Shown piece by piece: positions 7,687-15,466 of a stretch of 36,369 nucleotides of DNA. The DNA is from B1Sed10-231 sp046483385 (GTDB lineage: Bacteria; Planctomycetota; Brocadiia; SM23-32), in NCBI GenBank assembly GCA_046483385.1, contig JAWODG010000200.1, forward strand, positions 1-36,369, read 5' to 3'. Both the position numbers and the translations under genes were made by a program. Positions within the stretch are counted from its first letter, which is position 1; the number at the start of each line of letters is the position of its first letter. Under the pieces are notes generated by a model. That model made no database searches and was not told where the DNA came from. It saw only the letters and a list, made by a program, of their open reading frames with translations.

Positions 7687-9342
7687 TCATCCCGCCTGGC
7701 GTCGGTCCTGCCTGCCGGCCGGGCGCGGGGGTTCCAGCAGTTCCACCCCCGCGTCGGTGCGGTAAATGAATCCCACGCGTTCTGTCTCCGCCGCGGTCGG
7801 CTCCGCGTCTTCCGCGTTCTCGACCACCTCGATGTGGTGGGAGTTGAGCGTGCGGAGGACGCTCGCGCGCAGGGCGTCGAGGCACTCGAGCATCTCGCGG
7901 CGCATACGGCCGGCCGCCTGGCCGGTCACCTGCGTTTCGGCGAAGCGCGACCGCCACGCGTCGATCTGCCAGACGAGGCCGAACAGCGGCCGGACGGGCT
8001 CAATCTCGGCGGTCCGCCGGTCCCGCTCGGCAGGGGCGGGTTCCCGTTCGTCGGCCGCGGTCTTCGGTTTCTGCGGCCCGCGGTAGCGATGGACGGCCTC
8101 CTGCAGGGCGCCGAGGATGCCGGTCATCAGGGGCACGTCCTCGTCGGCGTCGGCCAGATCTTCGAGCGCCCGGATGTGCCGCCGCACGGTGGGAAGCGAC
8201 TCCTCTTCCGTTTTGTCTTGCGGTTCCATAGTTTGCGGCTCTGGTTCGGGAGTCTCGGCCTGCGGTTCTGATATAGCCGGGCCGGTCAACAGGGCGGGCG
8301 TGGTCGGCTCGGGTTCTTCGGCTTCGTCGGTTTGGCCTCCGGCCAGCGTTACGGGTTTATCCTGCCGGAAGGATGCGGCGGCGTACTTGATAAACTGCCT
8401 CAGGATGCGCTCGTCGAAGACGCCGGGCATCTCCGAGGCCATGGTGTTGAGGGCGCAGTATCGGTCCATGGCGCCGCCGTATGGGCGATGGCTGGTGAGG
8501 GCGTCGAAGACGTCGGCGACCCTCGTGGCCCGGGCGAAGGAGTTGATGGAGGCCCCCGCGCGCCCCTCCGGGTAACCACCGCCCTCGGCGTTCTCGTGGT
8601 GCTGCACTATGACGCGCTGGGCCAGCATCTGCCGCCGCAGGAACGGCCGGGCTATCTCCACGCCGTCGCCGGGGTGGCGGGTGACTTTGGCGAACTCCCC
8701 CCGGGTCAGGCGGGCCGGTTTGTGCAGAATGTCGTCCGGAACCATGACCTTGCCCAGATCGTGCAGGGCGCCGCCGAGGGTGATCTCCGTCAGCACGTCC
8801 GGGTCCTCGACGCCGAGAACCGTGTGAGAGAAGCCGCCCAGCAGGGCGCAGACGTTGGCCGAATGGAAATGGGTATAGTAGTTCAGCGGCGCCGAGTCCA
8901 GCATGTGTGCCACGGGCCGGTTTCCCGTCGTCAGTACGCGCACGATCGCGCGCACGGTGCGCTCGAGCTGCCCGTAGAGCCCCGGCGAGTCGGGGTCCGC
9001 CATCAGCTTCTCCAGCGCCCGCCCCGTCAGCAGGTAGGCCCACTGGGCGAGCTGGTCCTCAGGCAGTTCGTCTTGCTCGAGTATGTCTTCGAGGTGCTCT
9101 TCCACGTAGTCGAGGCAGTCATCCCGATGATGGGCCTCGACGTAGAAGCGCTCGATTCCGTTTTCCTCCAGCTTCCGCCACGTGTTCATGTACACCGGTT
9201 CGCCGGCCGGCCGGAACAGCGTGAAGCCGCCGTCCAGTTCATCGCGGACGTACAGATCGAACGGGGGAAATGTGGCGGGCTGGAGGACCCGGGGGTGGAT
9301 CCCCAGCGAGTGCGCGTTGTCGTCCGGCAACTCGCGGTTCAT
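7687..9342 (-). CDS. HD-GYP domain cyclic-di-GMP phosphodiesterase
   Basis: This 551-residue soluble protein has three parts. Residues 15-145 form an N-terminal domain of the kind often found before HD-GYP domains (FDLYV, RPAGEPVYM, ERFYVEAHHRDD). Residues about 150-310 are the HD-GYP domain, with HDLGK (His194-Asp195), HHENAEGGGYP (HHE 248-250, GYP 256-258) and RVADVFDALTSHRPYG. All recognisable metal and GYP residues are present, so it should hydrolyse cyclic-di-GMP. Residues about 320-400 are a low-complexity Glu/Pro/Thr linker, followed by an unrecognised helical C-terminal domain. ATG 9342 begins the conserved N-terminal domain. It stands alone between the nickel operon and the radical SAM operon. 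A role in the motile/sessile switch is inferred. Confidence 0.85.
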   Translation of the reverse strand: MNRELPDDNAHSLGIHPRVLQPATFPPFDLYVRDELDGGFTLFRPAGEPVYMNTWRKLEENGIERFYVEAHHRDDCLDYVEEHLEDILEQDELPEDQLAQWAYLLTGRALEKLMADPDSPGLYGQLERTVRAIVRVLTTGNRPVAHMLDSAPLNYYTHFHSANVCALLGGFSHTVLGVEDPDVLTEITLGGALHDLGKVMVPDDILHKPARLTRGEFAKVTRHPGDGVEIARPFLRRQMLAQRVIVQHHENAEGGGYPEGRAGASINSFARATRVADVFDALTSHRPYGGAMDRYCALNTMASEMPGVFDERILRQFIKYAAASFRQDKPVTLAGGQTDEAEEPEPTTPALLTGPAISEPQAETPEPEPQTMEPQDKTEEESLPTVRRHIRALEDLADADEDVPLMTGILGALQEAVHRYRGPQKPKTAADEREPAPAERDRRTAEIEPVRPLFGLVWQIDAWRSRFAETQVTGQAAGRMRREMLECLDALRASVLRTLNSHHIEVVENAEDAEPTAAETERVGFIYRTDAGVELLEPPRPAGRQDRRQAG

Positions 9343-9376
9343 GCCGCAAGGCTTTCATGACCCAGGAATGTGACGG

Positions 9377-9401
9377 CCCGGGGGTCGGGAGCGACCCCGG
9401 G
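9377..9401. repeat. Strong GC hairpin upstream of the HD-GYP gene
   Basis: CCCGGGGGTCG (9377-9387) and CGACCCCGGG (9392-9401) pair with one bulged G around a four-base loop. The hairpin sits 35 bases before the HD-GYP start on the minus strand, so it may fold in that gene's leader. No T-run follows. Confidence 0.5.
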
Positions 9402-9693
9402 CGGACACTGGCTCCAGATTATTATCGGCATACGGGAAGGCCTCCTGCAAATCTCCACGTCCGCGGGCCGCCAGGAGGCCGTCCGACGCGTGCTGACGCC
9501 CGAACGGCCCGGCAGTTTTTTCCCGAGACCGGACAGCTTTTCCGTCCGGGGCCCCTGAAGCCAAGGCGGATTTCCCCGCTCGCGGGCCCCTGGGACGCTG
9601 GTTCCGGGGCCGCCCGAGCGGCATGTGCCGTCCGGGCGGTCTTACTTCCATGCAGCTTACATGCCACGGGCTGAACGTCCGGAGCGCCCAATC

Positions 9694-9702
9694 TGCTACA
9701 AT
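9694..9702 (+). promoter_or_regulatory. Possible extended -10 promoter for the radical SAM operon
   Basis: TGCTACAAT (9694-9702) is an extended -10 element. It stands out in GC-rich DNA about 140 bases before the ATG at 9843. No good -35 hexamer sits at the right distance; CTGAAC at 9671-9676 is 20 bases away. Confidence 0.35.
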
Positions 9703-9842
9703 GTGTTGCACTCCCTGCGGCAGCCCGGGGGGCCGGGCGTGATGCCGGCAGTCCGTTGCATCCGACGGCGCAGGTATGGCCTTTGCACGGGGGGACGAAA
9801 CGAGCTACGTCGAACCGGCGTGCATCCCCGCGAGGAGGCAAC

Positions 9843-12353
9843 ATGAGCGATCTGGAGAAGGCCCGGACCGAGGCGGAGTCCCTGTATGCCGACGGAAAAC
9901 TCGAGGAGGCCTTGCGGAAGTACCGGTCACTGTTGCTGAAGCACCCCGGGGATGCGGGACTGCTCAACGATGCCGGGACGGTCTGTTACGCACTGGGCCG
10001 AGTGGAGGAGAGCGTCGATTTCTACCGGCGGGCTCTGGCGCTGGACGAGGACAACGCCGACGTGCTGAACAACCTGCGCTCGTTGCAGGAGGACGGCCGG
10101 CTTCCGGAAGACCTGCGGGAGGCCATAGCCGACGACCGGCACCGCCGCGGACCCGAGCCGGGACTTCGCTACCTCCACCCGCAGGAGCCTACCGCCGGAA
10201 TCGAGCACACGCGGCGGGCGAGGATATTCACCGACCCTCGCTGCAACGTACGGTGCCGGTTCTGCTATTACGTCAACAGCCACGCCGAGGCGTGGCCGAC
10301 CCGGCTGATCGAACGGCAGATTGACTTCGCCGCGGAGGCCGGCATGCGGGAGATCGACTTCTCGGGCGGCGAGTCCTCGATGCGCCGGGACTTCGTAGAT
10401 CTGGTGGCCTACGCCCGGCAGTACGGTTTCCGCAGCATCTGCACGCTGACCAACGGCTGGCGTTTTGCCGACGGCGACTTCATGCGGGCGGCGGTGGACG
10501 CCGGGCTCACCGAGATCCTCTTTTCCGTGCACGGCTACAGCAGGGAGAACCACGACTGGCTCACGCAGGTCGATGGCTCCTACGACAGGATTCTGCGGGC
10601 CATCGAGCTGGCGCACGAGCATGGGTTGACCGTCCGCACCAACACCACGGTCACCCGGGAGAACCACACCCGTCTGGAGGACATCGCCGAGACCATCCGC
10701 GAGAAGGTCGCGCCGTGCCAGTCCAACTTCATACTGTTCAACGAGTTCAGCGAGGCGGGGCAGATAGCCGACCGCTTCTCGGTGCGTTACTCGGAGGCCT
10801 GCCCGCACGTCAAGCGGGCGGTGGACGTGCTGGAGGGAGTCGTGCCATACGTCAACGTCCGCTACGTGCCGTTCTGCTTCATGGACGGCTACGAGCGACA
10901 CGTCTGCGCCTATTCGCAGAAGATCTTCGACCCGTTCGAGTGGTCTCAGCGCATGCTGGCGCTCTGCCGTCGGGACTTTATCGAGAAGCCGATGCGCTAC
11001 TATCGGCACCTCCTGTCGGTGGTTGAGCGCTATGCCCAGAGCGTTCGCCTCGACCCTGCCTCCATCCCCGACCGGATGGCCGACGATGCTTTCATCGCCC
11101 GAAACCGGGACAATTACGTCAAGCGCGAGTCCTGCCGGAACTGCCGCTACTACTATATCTGCGACGGCGTGGAGCGGGCCTACTCGGAGCACATCGGCCT
11201 GGCCGAACTGCAGCCCCGGCCCGGCGAGAAGCTGACGAACCCGCTGGAATTCCGTGAGGATTTCTACGACGGATACGAGCGGTATCTGCCGAGCGCGGCT
11301 GCAGCCGAGACAAGGCCGGTCACCAGGAACAGGGCCGCAACACCCGCGTCGGGCCCCACCATCTCCGTCATCATCCCCACCTACAACCGCAGTGCTATAC
11401 TGGCCGAATGCCTCGGGGCGCTGGCGCAGCAGCGCATGGATGCGAAGCAGTTCGAGGTCATCATCGTGGACGACGGGGGCGCCGACGGCTCCGAGAGGGC
11501 GGCGGCCGGGTTCGGGGATGAACTGTCGGTCCGCTACCTGCGGCAAGAGCACGCCGGCCCCGCCGCGGCGCGGAATCTGGGCGTCCGGGAGGCGCGCGGG
11601 GAGGTGGTAGTCATCATCAACGACGACGCGATCGTCCGCCCCGATTTCCTCCGCCGTCATGGCGAGCTGCACGAGGTCTTCGGCGGCAACGACAGGATGG
11701 TGGTGGTGGGCAATCGGCGCTTTGCCCCCGCAGACGCGTGGCGGGTGATGAACTTCCTCTTCGAGAACGTGCCGCTCTACACTCCTCTGCAGACGAAAGA
11801 GCGCGGCTTCTGCAACTACAAGCACTTCATCACGTTCAACCTGAGCGCCCGGCGCCGTGCCTTCTTCCGATACGGGTTCTTCGACGAGAGCTTCCCGACG
11901 CCGCTGGTGGAGGACATCGAGTTGGGTTGGCGGTGGGAGATGAACGGGGCGCGCCTGCTGTTCGAATCCGACATCCTTGCGTATCACCGGCACGACATGT
12001 CCGTGGACGGATGGGACAGTCACATCACCCGTCTCTACACCAACAAGCTCATCATGTTCGAGAAACATCCGGAGTCGAGGCCGGGCAACTACTTCATGAA
12101 CATCGACGAGGAGCAGATGCGGGCGTTCGTCGCACGGAGCCGCGAGTACATGGAACGCTTCAGGGCGGAACTGGCCGCCGTGGAGAACCGCGACGTGCGT
12201 GAGCTAACCGGCGCGGAGTTCCTTGGCCGCCGACTCGGCGGGCCGGAAGACTTCCTGGGGGTCGTTCGCGAGATGGCCCCGCATTACAAACGCTACCGGT
12301 CCTTTGCCCACTACCTGGAAGGCGCAAGGGCGCCGGCGGAGAGGGCCGGCTGA
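9843..12353 (+). CDS. TPR - radical SAM/SPASM-like - GT2 glycosyltransferase fusion protein
   Basis: This 836-residue soluble protein has three parts. Residues 5-80 are two TPR-like repeats. Residues about 122-480 are a radical SAM domain with the [4Fe-4S] motif CNVRCRFC (Cys134, Cys138, Cys141) and SGGES at 174-178. It is followed by extra cysteines (345, 355, 375, 431, 434, 440) that suggest a SPASM-like auxiliary cluster. Residues about 507-760 are a GT2 GT-A domain: SVIIPTYNRS, IVDDGGADGS, NDDA (593-596) as the metal motif, and VEDIELGWRW (689-698) with a likely catalytic Asp. ATG 9843 follows GAGGAGG. It opens a five-gene operon. A radical SAM module fused to a glycosyltransferase suggests sugar or peptide modification coupled to transfer. 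The substrate is unknown, and flagellin is a guess from location. Confidence 0.85.
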   Translation: MSDLEKARTEAESLYADGKLEEALRKYRSLLLKHPGDAGLLNDAGTVCYALGRVEESVDFYRRALALDEDNADVLNNLRSLQEDGRLPEDLREAIADDRHRRGPEPGLRYLHPQEPTAGIEHTRRARIFTDPRCNVRCRFCYYVNSHAEAWPTRLIERQIDFAAEAGMREIDFSGGESSMRRDFVDLVAYARQYGFRSICTLTNGWRFADGDFMRAAVDAGLTEILFSVHGYSRENHDWLTQVDGSYDRILRAIELAHEHGLTVRTNTTVTRENHTRLEDIAETIREKVAPCQSNFILFNEFSEAGQIADRFSVRYSEACPHVKRAVDVLEGVVPYVNVRYVPFCFMDGYERHVCAYSQKIFDPFEWSQRMLALCRRDFIEKPMRYYRHLLSVVERYAQSVRLDPASIPDRMADDAFIARNRDNYVKRESCRNCRYYYICDGVERAYSEHIGLAELQPRPGEKLTNPLEFREDFYDGYERYLPSAAAAETRPVTRNRAATPASGPTISVIIPTYNRSAILAECLGALAQQRMDAKQFEVIIVDDGGADGSERAAAGFGDELSVRYLRQEHAGPAAARNLGVREARGEVVVIINDDAIVRPDFLRRHGELHEVFGGNDRMVVVGNRRFAPADAWRVMNFLFENVPLYTPLQTKERGFCNYKHFITFNLSARRRAFFRYGFFDESFPTPLVEDIELGWRWEMNGARLLFESDILAYHRHDMSVDGWDSHITRLYTNKLIMFEKHPESRPGNYFMNIDEEQMRAFVARSREYMERFRAELAAVENRDVRELTGAEFLGRRLGGPEDFLGVVREMAPHYKRYRSFAHYLEGARAPAERAG

Positions 12354-12385
12354 CCCCGCCCCGCGGGCGAGAAAGGGGATGCGAC

Positions 12386-12976
12386 GTGGAAACAATGAGA
12401 AGCAGACGCGCCGAGGCGGAGCGGCGTTATGCCCGCGGCGATCTGACGGGGACGTTACGCGTGCTTTGCAGCCTGTTGGCCGACCAGCCGGACGACGCGG
12501 AAACCTGGAGCGATCTGGCGGCGGTGTACTTCGACCTCGGCGCCAACGAGTGCAGCCGGAAATGCTGCGTCTCCGCGCTGGCGCTGGACCCCGACTACGA
12601 GCCGGCCCGGCAGAACCTGCGGCTGTTGTGCCAGGCGCAGGGCCGGAACCCGCGGGCGCTGGTCGAGCGGGCCTCCGCGCTGGGTCGCGACCGGTCGGCC
12701 CTGCGGGCGGCGGCCGTCGAGGTGCTGTTCCGTGAGGGATGCTTTGAAGGAGCGGCCCGGCTTGCCGACCGATGGACCGAAGAGGCGCCCAACTGCGGCC
12801 GGGCGTGGAACGACGCCGCCGTCATCGCGCACCGGCTGGGCCGGCACGAGCGCGCCGTCGCGTGCATCCGCGAGGCCGCCCGCCTGGCCCCGGACGACCC
12901 GCGGGTCGCCGGCAACCGCAACCTGATCGATTCGGGAACGCCTTCAGGAACTCGCGCGGGAGCTAAGCGTGCTTGA
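12386..12976 (+). CDS. TPR repeat protein
   Basis: This 196-residue soluble protein is made of about four TPR-like helix pairs. Examples are AETWSDLAAVYFDLGANECSRKCCVSALALDPDYEPA (about 38-74) and CGRAWNDAAVIAHRLGRHERAVACIREAARLAPDDPRVAGN, a typical TPR end. The GTG at 12386 has AAGGGG seven bases upstream; an ATG at 12395 is possible. It overlaps the sulfatase-like gene by eight bases. No enzyme motif is present. It resembles the TPR segments in the first and last genes of the operon, so it is likely a scaffold or docking protein for this pathway. Confidence 0.75.
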   Translation: METMRSRRAEAERRYARGDLTGTLRVLCSLLADQPDDAETWSDLAAVYFDLGANECSRKCCVSALALDPDYEPARQNLRLLCQAQGRNPRALVERASALGRDRSALRAAAVEVLFREGCFEGAARLADRWTEEAPNCGRAWNDAAVIAHRLGRHERAVACIREAARLAPDDPRVAGNRNLIDSGTPSGTRAGAKRA

Positions 12977-14357
12977 GGTCAAGCCGAGGCCTAACATCGT
13001 CATCTTCATGGCCGACACCCTCCGGGCCGACCGGCTGGGATGCTATGGATACGAGGCCCATCCCACCTCCCCGGCCATAGACGCCGCGGCCCGGGACGGC
13101 CTGATGTTCGAGCGGGCCTTCGCGGCCGCCCCGTGGACGCTGCCCTCGCACGGATCGCTGTTCACCGGGCTGTCTCCGTCGAAGCACGGGGCCACCGACG
13201 TTACCCTGCAACTGGACGAACGCCATACGACCCTTGCCTCGCGGCTGGCGGGGCTCGGCTATCGGACCGTCGCCTTCACGCCCCACAACGCGTGGCTGTC
13301 CCAATCGACCGGACTGATGCGCGGCTTCCAGACGCACCTCGGTCCGAAGCACCGCGTGGCCTGCGACCGGGCGGAGTCGGCCGCCGACGCCAACTCCCCC
13401 CGCCGACGAGCCCTCGGGTTCGAGGGGTCTCAGATAGCGCAGTTCGCCGAGCACGTGCTGGCCGGCGCGGCCGACGACGAGCGGCCGCTGTTCCTGTTCC
13501 TGCACAGCATGGTCAACCATGAGCCCTATCGCCCGGCCGCGCAGAGCTGGGCGAAGGCGGGGGTCGGGCGCCCGGACGACGACCTCCTCGGCTACCTGCA
13601 GGACGAGTTCAAGGCCTACAGGGCAAACCCCCACACCGTCACGCCCGGGCACGCGGCGGCGCTGTCGCGCATATACGATGCCTGCGTGGCCACGGTGGAC
13701 GAGGTTTTCCGGCAGGTTACCCGGGCGGTCGAACGTCACCTCGGATGGGACAGCACCATTCTGGTTTTCACCTCCGACCACGGCCAGAATCTGGGCGAGC
13801 ACGGCATGTTCTCCCACTGGCTCTGCCTGTTCGACACGCTGCTGCACGTTCCCCTCATCATCTTCCCCCGGTGGCGGGAAGTACCCGCCCGGGTGTCGCG
13901 GCCCGTCCCCCAGAAGGGGTTGTTCCGGACGCTGCTCCGGCTCGCCGGTGATGCACATGTGGAGGACGGGGGACTGTTGGAGATGGCGGCCGGCCGGGCG
14001 CCGTTTCCGGACTGCGTGACGGCGGAGCACGACGACCCGGTCACGACGCTCAAACAGATACGGACCTACAACCCCGGCTACCATAAGCCGGAGCTGGAGG
14101 CGGCCAAGAAAGCCGTCCGGACCGAACGCTATAAATACGTCCTCCACGCAACGGGCACGGAGTACCTGTACGACCTCGAATCGGACCCGGCGGAGCAGCA
14201 CAACGTGCTGCGGCAGAATCGCAAGGGGGCGGACGGACTGCGGGAACGTCTGCTGACGGAGTTGGGTGGCTTCCGCGAGCGCGCTGAGCCGGCGGACGCG
14301 GAGGAGACTCTCGACGAGGGCGTTCTGGCCAATCTGAGAGCGCTCGGATACTGCTGA
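12969..14357 (+). CDS. Cytoplasmic sulfatase-like (alkaline phosphatase superfamily) enzyme
   Basis: This 462-residue protein has the N-terminal metal segment MADTLRADRLGCYGY (Asp16, Asp21), the active-site loop WTLPSHGSLFTG (residues 56-67), and SDHGQNLGEHG (Asp270-His271) as the second metal site. Classical sulfatases carry Cys or Ser, converted to formylglycine, before X-P-S-R. Here Thr57 occupies that place and His follows Ser, a pattern shared with phospho- and phosphoethanolamine-transferase-like members. There is no signal peptide or membrane helix, whereas many relatives are exported. The GTG at 12969 has GGGAG six bases upstream and overlaps the TPR gene. The operon context suggests it adds or removes a sulfo or phospho group on a glycan intermediate. 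Confidence 0.8.
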   Translation: MLEVKPRPNIVIFMADTLRADRLGCYGYEAHPTSPAIDAAARDGLMFERAFAAAPWTLPSHGSLFTGLSPSKHGATDVTLQLDERHTTLASRLAGLGYRTVAFTPHNAWLSQSTGLMRGFQTHLGPKHRVACDRAESAADANSPRRRALGFEGSQIAQFAEHVLAGAADDERPLFLFLHSMVNHEPYRPAAQSWAKAGVGRPDDDLLGYLQDEFKAYRANPHTVTPGHAAALSRIYDACVATVDEVFRQVTRAVERHLGWDSTILVFTSDHGQNLGEHGMFSHWLCLFDTLLHVPLIIFPRWREVPARVSRPVPQKGLFRTLLRLAGDAHVEDGGLLEMAAGRAPFPDCVTAEHDDPVTTLKQIRTYNPGYHKPELEAAKKAVRTERYKYVLHATGTEYLYDLESDPAEQHNVLRQNRKGADGLRERLLTELGGFRERAEPADAEETLDEGVLANLRALGYC

Positions 14358-14398
14358 GTAAAAAGACAGCCCACGACGACAGGCGGGAGACGACACAG

Positions 14399-15466
14399 AT
14401 GTCCGGAGAGCCAGTAATATCGGTGATTGTTCCGGTTCACAGCCGGTTCACGGTGCTGGACCGCTGCCTGGACGCCCTCTATGGCCAGAGCATGGAGGGC
14501 GACCGTTACGAGGTGATACTGGTCGCCAACGGCGTGGCGGAGCTGGACCGGCCCGAGATGGAATCGGTCGTCGACCGATGGAAGAAGGTGTTCGGGGAGC
14601 GGCTGAAGATAGTCGACCTGCCCGAAGCCTCGATCCCGCGGGCGCGGAACGCCGGCGTGCGGGCCGCCACCGGGCGCCTCATCCTCCAGATGAACGAGGA
14701 CACCATCCTGACGCGCAGGGCGCTGGAGCAGCACCTCCGGACACACGAGATACTGAGCTTCAGTCCTCGCTGCGTGCTCGTGGGCGGGCGTCGCTTCCCC
14801 GAGAGCCACCGGGACAGCCTGTTCAATAACCTCTACGAGCGGATCCCGCTCTACACGCCTCTGCACGAGCCGCACCCCATCGTGCAGGCCCCTCCGCGCT
14901 GGTTCGTCACCTGCAACCTGAGCTGCCCCCGGGAGTCCTACGAGCAATTCGGCCTGTTCGACCCGACTTACGACTGGGGCAGCGACACCGAACTGGGCCT
15001 GAGGTGGGCCCGGCAGGCCGACCTCAACCTCTACGTCAGCACCCGCATAGTCAGCTATCACCTGCACGAACTCAGCTTCGACGCCTGGAAGAGGAACTGC
15101 ATCCGTCGCGCCCGTTACTCGGTACGGATGGACTGCGGACTCTGGCCGGAGGAACTGCCCCCCACCGGGCGGGCGGACGTCGAGCGGCAACTCGGCGCAC
15201 TGCGGCTGGACACGGACGCCTTCGAATCGGAGATTCGGCGCGTTGAACGGGAGTTCACCGGGCCGGATGAGTTCGGTCCCGTCGGCTTCCTGGGCCGCCG
15301 GTTCAGTGACTTCACCGAGTTCTGCAGGGGCGCGCGCTCCTCCATCATGCAGTTCAAGAACTACCTGCAGCTGACCGAGGTGCGACGGCTCATGCACGGC
15401 AAAGCCGAGGGCGCGGCTCTGGCCGGGAGTGCGCCCACATCCGACGGAGCGAGCCAACATGGCTGA
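14399..15466 (+). CDS. GT2 family glycosyltransferase
   Basis: This 355-residue GT-A glycosyltransferase is predicted to be cytoplasmic. It has VISVIVPVHSRF at the N-terminus, PRARNAGVRAATG (80-92), the metal motif NEDT (99-102) in place of DXD, and DTELGLRW (196-203) near the expected catalytic acid. Its middle and C-terminal parts resemble the GT2 half of the radical SAM fusion: NLYERIPLYTPLH against FLFENVPLYTPLQ, FVTCNLS against FITFNLS, and FLGRRF against FLGRRL. The two are therefore paralogues of a special subfamily. It starts 41 bases after the sulfatase-like gene and overlaps the next start by eight bases. Confidence 0.88.
   Translation: MSGEPVISVIVPVHSRFTVLDRCLDALYGQSMEGDRYEVILVANGVAELDRPEMESVVDRWKKVFGERLKIVDLPEASIPRARNAGVRAATGRLILQMNEDTILTRRALEQHLRTHEILSFSPRCVLVGGRRFPESHRDSLFNNLYERIPLYTPLHEPHPIVQAPPRWFVTCNLSCPRESYEQFGLFDPTYDWGSDTELGLRWARQADLNLYVSTRIVSYHLHELSFDAWKRNCIRRARYSVRMDCGLWPEELPPTGRADVERQLGALRLDTDAFESEIRRVEREFTGPDEFGPVGFLGRRFSDFTEFCRGARSSIMQFKNYLQLTEVRRLMHGKAEGAALAGSAPTSDGASQHG

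Larger units (their letters stand above)
9343..9842. other. 500-base divergent intergenic region
   Basis: It separates the HD-GYP gene (minus) from the radical SAM operon (plus) and holds no convincing gene. Besides the 9377-9401 hairpin it contains CCGGAC/GTCCGG arms at 9529-9534 and 9544-9549. A longer imperfect inverted repeat is at 9610-9623/9626-9639, 14 bases per arm with two mismatches. T-runs at 9516-9521 and 9538-9541 are short. No sigma-54 or sigma-28 signature was found. Confidence 0.6.

Noticed and set aside
9610..9639. Intrinsic terminator
   Set aside because: The stem is strong but no T-run follows on either strand, so it is listed only as an inverted repeat within the intergenic region.
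9927..12068. A 713-codon open frame on the minus strand opposite the radical SAM gene
   Set aside because: It has no recognisable motif, while the plus frame encodes radical SAM and GT2 motifs. Long antisense frames are common in GC-rich coding DNA.
12969..14357. Classical formylglycine sulfatase
   Set aside because: The Cys/Ser-X-Pro-Ser-Arg motif is absent; Thr stands at the nucleophile position.
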